From: Ptiloglossa arizonensis
Lineage: Eukaryota; Arthropoda; Insecta; Hymenoptera; Colletidae
Direction of reading: 5' to 3'
Length of the DNA: 64,000 nt
Assembly (NCBI RefSeq): GCF_051014685.1
Contig: NW_027478520.1
Location: 248,001 to 312,000 of the forward strand
The translations under genes and the position numbers were made by a program. Numbering within the stretch: position 1 is the stretch's first letter; the number at the start of each line of letters is the position of its first letter. Below the pieces are notes generated by a model. The model worked only from the letters and a program-made list of their open reading frames with translations, ran no database searches and was not told the DNA's origin. Positions 19,900 through 32,399 of the stretch are shown one piece after another.

Positions 19900-22800
19900 A
19901 GAAACGGAGAAACGAAGAAAGAAACGGAGAAACGGAGAAATAAATGGAGAAATGAAGAAATAAACGGAGAAACGAACAAAGAAACGGAGAAACGAAGACA
20001 GAAAAGGAGAATCGAAGAAAGAAACGGAGAAACGAAGAAAGAAACGGATAAACGAAGAAAGAAACGGAGAAACGGAGAAATAAAAGGAGAAACGAAGAAA
20101 TAAACGGAGAAACGAAGAAAGAAACGGTGAAACGAAGAAAGACACGGAGAAACGAAGAAAGAAACGGAGTAACGAAGAAAGAAACGAAGAAACGAAGAAA
20201 GAAACGGAGAAACGAACAAATAAACGGAGAAACGAAGAAAGAAACGGAGAAACGAAGAAAGAAACGGAGAAACGGAGAAATAAATGGAGAAACGAAGAAA
20301 TAAACCGATGAAACGGAGAAAGAAACGGAGAAACGAAGAAAGAAACGGAGAAACGAACAACGAATCGCAGAAACGAAGAATGAAACGGAGAAACGAGGAA
20401 AGAAACGGTGAAACGAAGAAAGAAACGGAGAAACGAACAAAGAAACGAAGAAACGGACAAAGAAACGGAGAAACGAAGAAAGAAACGGAGAAACGAAGAA
20501 TGAAACGGAGAAACGAAGACAGAAACAGAGAAATAAATGGAGAAATGAAGATATAAACGGAGAAACGAAGAAAGAAACGGAGAAACGAAGAGACGATGAA
20601 AGAAACGGAGAAACGAAGAAAGAAACGAGGAAACCTAGAAATAAATGCAGAAACGAAGAAATAAAGGGAGAAACTATGAAAGAACCGGAGAAACAAAGAA
20701 AGAAACGGAGAAACGAACAAAGAAACGGAGAAACGAACAAAGAAACGGAGAAAAAAAAAAGAAACGGAGAAACGGTGAAATAAATGAAGAAAACGAAGAA
20801 ATAAACGGAGAAACGAAGAAAGAAACGGAGATACGAAGAAAGAAACGGAGAAACGAACAAAGAAACGGAGAAACGAAGAAAGAAACGGAGAAACGACCAA
20901 AAAACGGAGAAACGAACAAAGAAACGGAGAAACGAACAAAGAAACGGAGAAATGAACAAATAAACGGAGAAACGAAGAAAGGAGCGGAGAAACGAACAAA
21001 GAAACGGAGAAACGAGCAAAGAAACGGAGAAATAAATGGAGAATCGGAGAAACAAACAGACAAACGAACAAAGAAACGGACAAACGAAGAAAGAAACGGA
21101 GAAACGCAGAAAAAAACGGAGAAACGAACAAATAAACGGAGAAACGAAGAAAGAAACGGAGAAACGGAGAAATAAATGGAGAAATGAAGAAATAAACGGA
21201 GAAACGAACAAAGAAACGGAGAAACGAAGACAGAAAAGGAGAATCGAAGAAAGAAACGGAGAAACGAAGAAAGAAACGGATAAACGAAGAAAGAAACGGA
21301 GAAACGGAGAAATAAAAGGAGAAACGAAGAAATAAACGGAGAAACGAAGAAAGAAACGGTGAAACGAAGAAAGACTCGGAGAAACGAAGAAAGAAACGGA
21401 GTAACGAAGAAAGAAACGAAGAAACGAAGAAAGAAACGGAGAAACGAACAAATAAACGGAGAAACGAAGAAAGAAACGGAGAAACGAAGAAAGAAACTGA
21501 GAAACGGAGAAATAAATGGAGAAACGAAGAAATAAACCGATGAAACGGAGAAAGAAACGGAGAAACGAAGAAAGAAACGGAGAAACGAACAACGAATCGC
21601 AGAAACGAAGAATGAAACGGAGAAACGAGGAAAGAAACGGTGAAACGAAGAAAGAAACGGAGAAACGAACAAAGAAACGAAGAAACGGACAAAGAAACGG
21701 AGAAACGAAGAAAGAAACGGAGAAACGAAGAATGAAACGGAGAAACGAAGACAGAAACAGAGAAATAAATGGAGAAATGAAGATATAAACGGAGAAACGA
21801 AGAAAGAAACGGAGAAACGAAGAGACGATGAAAGAAACGGAGAAACGAAGAAAGAAACGAGGAAACCTAGAAATAAATGCAGAAACGAAGAAATAAACGG
21901 AGAAACTATGAAAGAACCGGAGAAACAAAGAAAGAAACGGAGAAACGAACAAAGAAACGGAGAAACGAACAAAGAAACGGAGAAAAAAAAAGGAAACGGA
22001 GAAACGGTGAAATAAATGAAGAAAACGAAGAAATAAACGGAGAAACGAAGAAAGAAACGGAGATACGAAGAAAGAAACGGAGAAACGAACAAAGAAACGG
22101 AGAAACGAAGAAAGAAACGGAGAAACGACCAAAAAACGGAGAAACGAACAAAGAAACGGAGAAACGAACAAAGAAACGGAGAAACGAACAAAGAAACGGA
22201 GAAACGAACAAAGAAACGTAGAAACGAACAAAGAAATAGAGAAACGAACAAAGAAACGGAGAATCGAACAAAGAAACGGAGAAACGAACAATGAAACGGA
22301 GAAACGACCAAAAAATGGAGAAACGAACAAAGAAACGGTGAAACGAAGAATGGAACGGAGAAACGGAGAAGTAAATGGAGAAACGAAGAAATAAACGGAG
22401 AAACCAAGAAAGGAACGGAGAAACGAAGAAAGAAACGGAGAAATGAAGAAAGAAACGGAGAAACTAAGAAAGAAATGGAGACACGAACAAAGAAACGGAG
22501 AAACGAAGAAAGAAACGGAGAAACGGAGAAATAAATGGAGAAATGAACAAATAAACGGAGAAACGAAGAAAGGAGCGGAGAAACGAACAAAGAAACGGAG
22601 AAACGAGCAAAGAAACGGAGAAATAAATGGAGAATCGGAGAAACAAACAGACAAACGAACAAAGAAACGGACAAACGAAGAAAGAAACGGAGAAACGCAG
22701 AAAAAACGGAGAAACGAACAAATAAACGGAGAAACGAAGAAAGAAACGGAGAAACGGAGAAATAAATGGAGAAATGAAGAAATAAACGGAGAAACGAACA

Positions 22801-24231
22801 AAGAAACGGAGAAACGAAGACAGAAAAGGAGAATCGAAGAAAGAAACGGAGAAACGAAGAAAGAAACGGATAAACGAAGAAAGAAACGGAGAAACGGAGA
22901 AATAAAAGGAGAAACGAAGAAATAAACGGAGAAACGAAGAAAGAAACGGTGAAACGAAGAAAGACACGGAGAAACGAAGAAAGAAACGGAGTAACGAAGA
23001 AAGAAACGAAGAAACGAAGAAAGAAACGGAGAAACGAACAAATAAACGGAGAAACGAAGAAAGAAACGGAGAAACGAAGAAAGAAACGGAGAAACGGAGA
23101 AATAAATGGAGAAACGAAGAAATAAACCGATGAAACGGAGAAAGAAACGGAGAAACGAAGAAAGAAACGGAGAAACGAACAACGAATCGCAGAAACGAAG
23201 AATGAAACGGAGAAACGAGGAAAGAAACGGTGAAACGAAGAAAGAAACGGAGAAACGAACAAAGAAACGAAGAAACGGACAAAGAAACGGAGAAACGAAG
23301 AAAGAAACGGAGAAACGAAGAATGAAACGGAGAAACGAAGACAGAAACAGAGAAATAAATGGAGAAATGAAGATATAAACGGAGAAACGAAGAAAGAAAC
23401 GGAGAAACGAAGAGACGATGAAAGAAACGGAGAAACGAAGAAAGAAACGAGGAAACCTAGAAATAAATGCAGAAACGAAGAAATAAACGGAGAAACTATG
23501 AAAGAACCGGAGAAACAAAGAAAGAAACGGAGAAACGAACAAAGAAACGGAGAAACGAACAAAGAAACGGAGAAAAAAAAAAGAAACGGAGAAACGGTGA
23601 AATAAATGAAGAAAACGAAGAAATAAACGGAGAAACGAAGAAAGAAACGGAGATACGAAGAAAGAAACGGAGAAACGAACAAAGAAACGGAGAAACGAAG
23701 AAAGAAACGGAGAAACGACCAAAAAACGGAGAAACGAACAAAGAAACGGAGAAACGAACAAAGAAACGGAGAAACGAACAAAGAAACGGAGAAACGAACA
23801 AAGAAACGTAGAAACGAACAAAGAAATAGAGAAACGAACAAAGAAACGGAGAATCGAACAAAGAAACGGAGAAACGAACAATGAAACGGAGAAACGACCA
23901 AAAAATGGAGAAACGAACAAAGAAACGGTGAAACGAAGAATGGAACGGAGAAACGGAGAAGTAAATGGAGAAACGAAGAAATAAACGGAGAAACCAAGAA
24001 AGGAACGGAGAAACGAAGAAAGAAACGGAGAAATGAAGAAAGAAACGGAGAAACTAAGAAAGAAATGGAGACACGAACAAAGAAACGGAGAAACGAAGAA
24101 AGAAACGGAGAAACGGAGAAATAAATGGAGAAATGAACAAATAAACGGAGAAACGAAGAAAGGAGCGGAGAAACGAACAAAGAAACGGAGAAACGAGCAA
24201 AGAAACGGAGAAATAAATGGAGAATCGGAGA
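19900..24231 (+). repeat. 1590-bp higher-order repeat, three copies
   Basis: The marker 'gacagaaaaggagaatcg' occurs at about 19997, 21229 and 22819, offsets of 1232 and 1590 bp. The first copy lacks about 358 bp relative to the others (compare 20940 with 22165-22530). Long stretches are identical; one visible difference is the length of the A run near 20755, 21985 and 23575. The third copy ends at 24231, where sequence diverges after 'gagaatcggagaaa'. Confidence 0.9.
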
Positions 24232-24356
24232 AATAGACGGAGAAACGATGAGAGAAACGGAGAAAGAAGGAAAGAAACGAAGAAACGAAGAAAGAAACGG
24301 AGAAACGAAGAATGAAACGGAGAATCGGAGAAATAAATGGAGAAACGAACAAAAAA

Positions 24357-24484
24357 CGGTGAAACGGAGAAACGGAGAAATGGAAAAACCGAGAAACGGA
24401 GAAACGGAGAAACGGAGAAACCGAGAAACGGAGAAACGGAGAAACGGAGAAACGGAGAAACGGAGAAACGGAGAAACGGAGAAA
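24357..24484 (+). repeat. Pure octamer block 2 (16 units)
   Basis: 128 bp = 16 x 8. It begins cggtgaaa and includes tggaaaaa then ccgagaaa, the same opening as blocks 3 and 4. Confidence 0.9.
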
Positions 24485-24575
24485 GAAAGAAAGAATCGAG
24501 GAAACGAAGAAAGAAACGGAGAAACGAAGAATGAAACGGAGAATCGGTGAAATAAATGGAGAAACGGACAAAAAA

Positions 24576-25271
24576 CGGTGAAACGGAGAAACGGAGAAAT
24601 GGAAAAACCGAGAAACGGAGAAACGGAGAAACCGAGAAACGGAGAAACGGAGAAACGGAGAAACGGAGAAACGGAGAAACGGAGAAACGGAGAAACGGAG
24701 AAACGGAGAAACGGAGAAACGGAGAAACGGAGAAACGGAGAAACGGAGAAACGGAGAAACGGAGAAACGGAGAAACGGAGAAACGGAGAAACGGAGAAAC
24801 GGAGAAACGGAGAAACGGAGAAACGGAGAAACGGAGAAACGGAGAAACGGAGAAACGGAGAAACGGAGAAACGGAGAAACGGAGAAACGGAGAAACGGAG
24901 AAGCGGAGAAACGGAGAAACGGAGAAGCGGAGAAGCGGAGAAACGGAGAAACGGAGAAACAGAGAAACGGAGAAACGGAGAAACGGAAAAACCGAGAAAC
25001 CGAGAAACGGAGAAACAGAGAAAACGAGAAACGGAGAAACGGAGAAACGGAGAAACGGAAAAACCGAGAAAGGGAGAAACGGAGAAACCTTGGAACGGAG
25101 AAACCGAGAAACGGAGAAACGGAGAAACGGAGAAACGGAGAAACCGAGAAACGGAGAAACGGAGAAACGGAGAAACGCAGAAACGGAGAAACGGAGAAAC
25201 GGGGAAACGGAGAAACGGAGAAAAGGAGAAACGAAGAAACGGAGAAACGGAGAAGCGGAGAAACGGAGAAA
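24576..25271 (+). repeat. Pure octamer block 3 (87 units)
   Basis: 696 bp = 87 x 8. Its left edge is like block 2. Its right half repeats the variant order of block 1, including 'aaaccttggaac' at about 25086 and 'cagagaaaacgagaaac' at about 25015, so blocks 1 and 3 share an ancestor. Confidence 0.93.
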
Positions 25272-26106
25272 GAAACGGTGGAACGAACAAAGAAACGGAG
25301 AAACGAAGAAAGAATGGGAGAAACGAACAAAGAAACGGAGAAACGAACAAAGAAACGGAGAAACGGTGAAAGAAACGGAGAAACGGTGAAAGAAACGGAG
25401 ATACGGAGAAATAAATGGAGAAAGGAAGAAATAAACGGAGAAACCAAGAAAGAAACGGTGAAACGAAGAAAGACACGGAGAAACGAAGAAAGAAACGGAG
25501 TAACGAAGAAAGAAACGAAGAAACGAAGAAAGAAACGGAGAAACGAACAAATAAACGGAGAAACAAACAAAGAAAAGGAGAAACGCAGAAAGAAACGGAG
25601 AAACGAAGAAAGAAAAGGAGAAACTCAGAAAGAAACGGAGAAACGAAGAAAGAAACGGAGAAACGAAGAAAGAAACGGAGATACGAAGAAAGAAACGGAG
25701 AAACGATCGATGAAACGGAGAAACGAAGAAAGAAACGGAGAAACGGAGAAATAAATGGAGAAACGAAGAAAGAAACGAAGAAACTTAGAAATAAATGGAG
25801 AAACGAAGAAATAAACGGAGAAACGAAGAAAGAACCGGAGGAACAAAGAAAGAAATGGAGACACGAACAAAGAAACGGAGAAACGAAGAAAGAAACGGAG
25901 AAACGGAGAAATAAATGGAGAAATGAAGAAATAAACGGAGAAACGAAGAAAGGAGCGGAGAAACGAACAAAGAAACGGAGAAACGAGCAAAGAAACGGAG
26001 AAATAAATGGAGAATCGGAGAAACAAACAGACAAACGAACAAAGAAACGGACAAACGAAGAATGAAACGGAGAATCGGAGAAATAAATGGAGAAACGAAC
26101 AAAAAA

Positions 26107-26538
26107 CGGTGAAACGGAGAAACGGAGAAATGGAAAAACCGAGAAACAGAGAAACGGAGAAACCGAGAAACGGAGAAACGGAGAAACGGAGAAACGGAGA
26201 AACGGAGAAACGGAGAAACGGAGAAACGGAGAAACGGAGAAACGGAGAAACGGAGAAACGGAGAAACGGAGAAACGGAGAAACGGAGAAACGGAGAAACG
26301 GAGAAACGGAGAAACGGAGAAACGGAGAAACGGAGAAACGGAGAAACGGAGAAACGGAGAAACGGAGAAACGGAGAAACGGAGAAACGGAGAAACGGAGA
26401 AGCGGAGAAACGGAGAAACGGAGAAGCGGAGAAACGGAGAAACGGAGAAACGGAGAAACGGAGAAACGGAGAAACGGAGAAACGGAGAAACGGAGAAACG
26501 GTGAAGCGGAGAAACGGAGGAGCGGAGAAACGGAGAAA
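26107..26538 (+). repeat. Pure octamer block 4 (54 units)
   Basis: 432 bp = 54 x 8. Same left edge as blocks 2 and 3 (cggtgaaa after a run of six A). It contains aagcggag variants and ends 145 bp before the strand switch. Confidence 0.93.
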
Positions 26539-26677
26539 GAAACGGTGAAACGAACAAAGAAACGGAGAAACGAAGAAAGAATGGGAGAAACGAACAAAGA
26601 AACGGAGAAACGAATAAAGAAACGGAGAAACGGAGAAAGAAACGGAGATACGGAGAAATAAATGGAGAAACGAAGAA

Positions 26678-26689
26678 AGAAACGTTTCT
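26678..26689. other. Strand-switch point of the octamer satellite
   Basis: agaaacgtttct is a 12-bp perfect palindrome. To its left the array is purine-rich and to its right pyrimidine-rich on the plus strand. Beyond 6 bp the two sides are not mirror images (ctttcttcg expected, ctccgtttc found), which argues against a simple fold-back read artefact and for an inversion breakpoint. Confidence 0.92.
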
Positions 26690-29600
26690 CCGTTTCTTTG
26701 TTCGTTTCTCCGTTTCTTTCGTTGTTTCTCCGTTTCTTTCTTCGTGTCTCCGTTTATTTCTTCGTTTCTCCATTTATTTCTCCGTTCCTCCGTTTCTTTC
26801 TTCGTTTCTCCGTTTCATTGTTCGTTTCTCCGTTTCTTTGTTCGTACCTCCATTTCTTTCTTCTTTTCTCCGTTTCTTTCTTCGTTTCTCCGTTTCCTTG
26901 TTCGTTTCTCCGTTTATTTCTTCATTACTCCATTTATTTCTCCGTTTCTTTCTTCGTTTTCTGTTTCTTTCTTCGTTTCTCCGTTTCTTTCTTCGTTTCT
27001 TTGTTTCTTTGTTCGTTTCTCCGTTTATTTCTTCGTTTCTCCATTTATTTCTTCGTTTCTCCGTTTATTTCTTCGATTCTCCATTTATTTCTCCGATTCT
27101 CCGTTTCTTTCTTCGTTTCTGCGTTTCTTTCTTCGTTTCTTCGTTTCTTTCTTCGTTACACCGTTTCTTTCTTCGTTTCTTTGTTTCTTTGTTCGTTTCT
27201 CCGTTTATTTCTTCGTTTCTCCATTTATTTCTTCGTTTCTCCGTTTATTTCTTCGATTCTCCATTTATTTCTCCGATTCTCCGTTTCTTTGTTCGTTTCT
27301 CCGTTTCTTTGTTCGTTTCTCCGTTTATTTCTTCGTTTCTCCATTTATTTCTCCGTTTCTCCGTTTATTTCTTCGTTTCTCCATTTATTTCTCCGATTCT
27401 CCGTTTCTTTCTTCGTTTGCCCGTTTCTTTGTTCGTTTCTCCGTTTCTTTCTTTGCTTCTCCGCTTCTTTCTTCATTTCTCCGTTTATTTCTTCGTTTCT
27501 CCGTTTCATTCTTCGTTTCTGCGTTTCATTGTTCGTTTCTCCGTTCCTTTCTTCGTTTCTCCGTTTCTTTGTTCGTTTCTCCGTTTCTTTCTCCGTTTCT
27601 TCGTTTCTTTCTTCGTTTCTCCGTTTCTTTCTTCGTTTCTCCGTTTCTTTCTTCGTTTCTCAGTTCCTTTGTTCGTTTCTCCGTTTCTTTGTTCGTTTGT
27701 CCGTTTCTTTCTTCGTTCCTCCGTTTCTTTGTTCGTTTCTCCGTTTCTTTCTCCGTTTCTCGGTCTATTTCTTCGTTTCTCCATTTATTTCCCCGATTCT
27801 CCGTTTCTTTCTTCGTTTTTCCGTTTCTTTTATCGTTTCTTCGTTTCTCCGTTTATATCTTCGTTCCTCCGTTTATATCTTCGTTTCTCCATTTATTTCC
27901 CCGTTTCTTTCTTCGTTTCTCCGTTTCATTCTTCGTTTCCCCGCTACTTTCTTCGTTTCTCCGTTTCTTTCTTTGTTTCTCCGTTTCTTTCTTTGTTTCT
28001 CCGTTTCTTTCTTCATTTCTCCGTTTATTTCTTCGTTTCTCCGTTTCATTGTTCGTTTCTCCGTTTCATTGTTCGTTTCTCTGTTTCTTTCTTCGTTTCT
28101 CCGATTCTTTGTTCGTCTCTCCGTTTCTTTCTTTGCTTCTCCGTTTCTTTCTTCATTTCTCCGTTTATTTCTTCGTTTCTCCGTTTCATTCTTCGTTTCT
28201 GCGTTTCATTGTTCGTTTCTCCGTTCCTTTCTTCGTCTCTCCGTTTCTTTCTTTGCTTCTCCGTTTCTTTCTTCATTTCTCCGTTTATTTCTTCGTTTCT
28301 CCGTTTCATTCTTCGTTTCTGCGTTTCATTGTTCGTTTCTCCGTTTCTTTCTTCGTTTCTCCGTTTCTTTCTTCGTCTCTCCGTTTATTTCTTCGTTTCT
28401 CCATTTGTTTCTCCGTTTCTTTCTTCGTTTCTCCGTTTCTTTCTTCGTTTCTCCGTTTCTTTCTTCGTTTCTCCGTTTCTTTATTCGTTTCTCCGTTTCT
28501 TTGTTCGTTTCTCCATTTATTTCTCCGTTTCTCCGTTAATTTCTCCGATTCTCCGTTTATTTCTTCGTTTCTCCATTTATTTCTCCGATTCTCCGTTTCT
28601 TTCTGCGTTTCTCAGTTTCTTTCTTCGTTTTTCCGTTTCTTTCTTCGTTTCTCCGTTTCTTTCTTCGTTTCTCCGTTTCTTTCTTCGTTTCTCCGTTTAT
28701 TTCTTCGTTTCTCCGTTTCTTTCTTCGTTTCTCCGTTTCCTTGTTCGTTTCTCCGTTTCTTTCTTCGTTTCTTCATTTATTTCTCCGTTTCTCCGTTTCT
28801 TTCTTCGTTTCTCCGTTTCTTTTTTCGTTTCTCCGTTTCTTTTTCCGTTTCTCGGTTTATTTCTTCGTTTCTCCATTTATTTCTCCGTTTCTTTCTTTGT
28901 TTCTCCGTTTCTTTCTTTGTTTCTCCGTTTCTTTCTTTGTTTCTCCGTTTCTTTCTTCATTTCGCCGATTATTTCTTCGTTTCTCCGTTTCATTGTTCGT
29001 TTCTCCGTTTCATTGTTCGTTTCTCCGTTTCATTGTTCGTTTCTCTGTTTCCTTCTTCGTTTCTCCGTTTCTTTGTTCGTTTCTCCGTTTCTTTCTTTGC
29101 TTCTCCGTTTCTTTCTTCATTTCTCCGTCTATTTCTTCGTTTCTCCGTTTCATTCTTCTTTTCTGCGTTTCATTGTTCGTTTCTCCGTTCTTTTCTTCGT
29201 TTCTCCGTTTCTTTCTTCGTTTCTCCGTTTCTTTGTTCGTTTCTCCGTTTCTTTCTTCGTTTCTCCGTTTCTTTCTTCGTTTCTCCGTTTCGTTCTTCGT
29301 TTCTCCGTTTCTTTGTTCGTTTCTCCGTTTATTTCCTCGTTTCTCCATTTATTTCTCCGTTTCTCCGTTTATTTCTTCGTTTCTCCATTTATTTCTCCGT
29401 TTCTCCGTTTCTTTCTTCGTTTCTCCGTTTCTTTGTTCGTTTCTCCGTTTCTTTGTTCGTTTCTCCGTTTCTTTCTTCGTTTCTCCGTTTATTTCTTCGT
29501 TTCTCCATTTATTTCTCCGTTTCTCCGTTTCTTTTTTCGTTTCTCCATTTATTTCTCCGATTCTCCGTTTCTTTCTTCGTTTCTCCGTTTCTTTCTTCGT

Positions 29601-30170
29601 TTCTCCGTTTCTTTTATCGTTTCTTCGTTTCTCCGTTTATATCTCCGTTCCTCCGTTTATATCTTCGTTTCTCCATTTATTTCTCCGTTTCTTTCTTTGT
29701 TTCTCCGTTTCTTTCTTTGTTTCTCCGTTTGTTTCTTCATTTCTCCGTTTACTTCTTCGTTTCTCCGTTTCATTGTTCGTTTCTCCGTTTCATTGTTCGT
29801 TTCTCCGTTCCTTTCTTCGTTTCTCCGTTTCTTTGTTCGTTTCTCCGTTTATTTCTTCGTTTCTCCGTTTCTTTATTAGTTTCTCCGTTTCTTTCTTCGT
29901 TTCTCCATTTATTTCTCCGTTTCTTTCTTCGTTTCTTCGTTTCTTTCTTCGTTACACCGTTTCTTTCTTCGTTTCTTCGTTTCTTCGTTTCTTTCTTCGT
30001 TACACCGTTTCTTTCTTCGTTTCTCCGTTTCTTTCTTCGTTTCTCGGTTTCTTTCTTCGTTTCTCCGTTTATTTCTTCGTTTCTCCATTTATTTCTCCGT
30101 TTCTCCGTTTCATTCTTCGTTTCTCCGTTTCTTTGTCCGATTCTCCGCTGCTTTCTTCGTTTCTCCGTTT
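26684..30170 (-). repeat. Array section without the one-base-deletion marker
   Basis: Mixed 20-mer words with local duplication, for example 'cgtttatttcttcgattctcc' minus its last base at about 27060 and 27240, with matching flanks ~180 bp apart. It lacks the 'cgttctccg' marker found further right. Confidence 0.75.
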
Positions 30171-32399
30171 CTTTCTTCGTTCTCCGTTTCTTTATTCGTT
30201 TCTCCGTTTATTTCTTCGTTTCTCCATTTCTTTCTCCGTTTCTCCGTTTATTTCTTCGTTTCTCCATTTATTTCTCCGATTCTCCGTTTCTTTCTTCGTT
30301 TCTCCGTTTCTTTGTTCGTTTCTCCGTTTCTTTGTTCGTTTCTCCGATTCTTTCTTCGTTTCTCCGTTTCTTTGTTCGTTTCTCCGTTTCTTTCTCCGTT
30401 TCTCGGTCTATTTCTTCGTTTCTCCATTTATTTCCCCGATACTCCGTTTCTTTCTTCGTTTCTCAGATTCTTTCTTCGTTTCTCCGTTTCTTACTTCGTT
30501 TCTCCGTTTCTTTCTTCGTTTCTCCGTTTCTTTCTTCGTATCTCCGTTTCTTTCTTCGTTTCTCCGTTTCTTTCTTTGCTTCTCCGTTTCTTTCTTCGTT
30601 TCTCCGTTTATTTCTTCGTTTCTCCGATTCATTCTTCGTTTCTGCGTTTCATTCTTCGTTTCTCCGTTCTTTTCTTCGTTTCTCCGTTTCTTTGTTCGTT
30701 TCTCCGTTTCTTTGTTCGTTTCTCCGTTTCTTTGTTCGTTTCTCCGTTTCTTTCTTCGTTTCTCCGTTTATTTCTTCGTTTCTCCATTTATTTCTCCGTT
30801 TCTCCGTTTCTTTTTTCGTTTCTCCATATATTTCTCCGATTCTCCGTTTCTTTCTTCGTTTCTCCGTTTCTTTCTTCGTTTCTTTCTTCGTTTCTCCGTT
30901 TCTTTTATCGTTTCTTCGTTTCTCCGTTTATATCTCCTTTCCTCCGTTTATATCTTCGTTTCTCCGTTTATTTCTTCGTTTCTCCATTTATTTCTCCGTT
31001 TCTCCGTTTCATTCTTCGTTTCTCCGTTTCTTTGTTCGTTTCTCCGTTTCTTTGTTCGTTTCTCCGATTCTTTCTTCGTTTCTCCGTTTCTTTGTTCGTT
31101 TCTCCGTTTCTTTCTCCGTTTCTCGGTCTATTTCTTCGTTTCTCCATTTATTTCCCCGATTCTCCGTTTCTTTCTTCGTTACTCAGTTTCTTTCTTCGTT
31201 TCTCCGTTTCTTACTTCGTTTCTCCGTTTCTTTCTTCGTTTCTCCGTTTCTTTCTTCGTATCTCCGTTTCTTTCTTCGTTTCTCCGTTTCTTTCTTTGCT
31301 TCTCCGTTTCTTTCTTCATTTCTCCGTTTATTTCTTCGTTTCTCCGATTCATTCTTCGTTTCTGCGTTTCATTGTTCGTTTCTCCGTTCCTTTCTTCGTT
31401 TCTCCGTTTCTTTGTTCGTTTCTCCGTTTCTTTCTCCGTTTCTTCGTTTCTTTCTTCGTTTCTCCGTTTATTTCTTCGTTTCTCCGTTTCTTTCTTCGTT
31501 TCTCCGTTTCTTTCTTCGTTTCTCCGTTTCTTTCTTCGTTTCTCCGTTTATTTCTTCGTTTCTCCATTTATTTCTCCGTTTCTCCGTTTCATTCTTCGTT
31601 TCTCCGTTTCTTTGTTCGTTTCTCCGTTTCTTTCTTCGTTTCTCCGTTTCTTTCTTCGTTCTCCGTTTCTTTGTTCGTTTCTCCGTTTATTTCTTCGTTT
31701 CTCCATTTATTTCTCCGTTTCTCCGTTTATTTCTTCGTTTCTCCATTTATTTCTCCGATTCTCCGTTTCTTTCTTCGTTTCTCCGTTTCTTTGTTCGTTT
31801 CTCCGTTTCTTTTTCCGTTTCTCGGTTTATTTCTTCGTTTCTCCATTTTTTTTTCCGTTTCTTTCTTCGTTTCTTCGTTTCTTTGTTCGTTACACCGTTT
31901 CTTTCTTCGTTTCTCCGTTTCTTTCTTCGTTTCTCCGTTTCTTTCTTCGTTTCTCCGTTTATTTCTTCGTTTCTCCATTTATTTCTCCGTTTCTCCGTTT
32001 CTTTCTTCGTTCTCCGTTTCTTTATTCGTTTCTCCATTTATTTCTCCGTTTCTCCGTTTCATTCTTCGTTTCTCCGTTTCTTTGTTCGTTTCTCCGCTTC
32101 TTTCTTCGTTTCTCCGTTTCTTTCTTCGTTCTCCGTTTCTTTATTCGTTTCTCCGTTTATTTCTTCGTTTCTCCATTTCTTTCTCCGTTTCTCCGTTTAT
32201 TTCTTCGTTTCTCCATTTATTTCTCCGATTCTCCGTTTCTTTCTTCGTTTCTCCGTTTCTTTGTTCGTTTCTCCGTTTCTTTGTTCGTTTCTCCGATTCT
32301 TTCTTCGTTTCTCCGTTTCTTTGTTCGTTTCTCCGTTTCTTTCTCCGTTTCTCGGTCTATTTCTTCGTTTCTCCATTTATTTCCCCGATTCTCCGTTTC

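Larger units (their letters stand above)
18845..26683 (+). repeat. Octamer / 20-mer satellite, purine-rich orientation
   Basis: Built from cggagaaa and from the 20-mer made by adding cgaagaaagaaa, with variants cgaacaaagaaa, cgaagaaataaa and tggagaaa. Almost every word is a multiple of 4 nt. One CpG occurs every 8-12 bp. Neither strand of the basic words contains TAA, TAG or TGA, so all six frames stay open for long stretches; the 2256-codon minus-strand frame at 18800-25570 is this effect. No genes are present. The left edge is a sharp start after 'tttaatctaaa'. Confidence 0.97.

Noticed and set aside
18800..25570. 2256-codon minus-strand open frame, and others of similar size (26744-35296, 36415-43299, 55036-62916)
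   Set aside because: The repeat words contain no stop triplet in any frame on either strand, so long frames are forced. Overlapping frames in several phases are equally open, and the predicted products are pure low-complexity repeats.
18845..26683. Telomere repeat
   Set aside because: The octamer is not a telomere motif known to me, is full of variants, lies internally and reverses strand within the window.
26600..26760. Fold-back sequencing artefact at the strand switch
   Set aside because: Sequences on the two sides stop being mirror images 6 bp from the centre, so the reverse part is not a copy of the same molecule read back.
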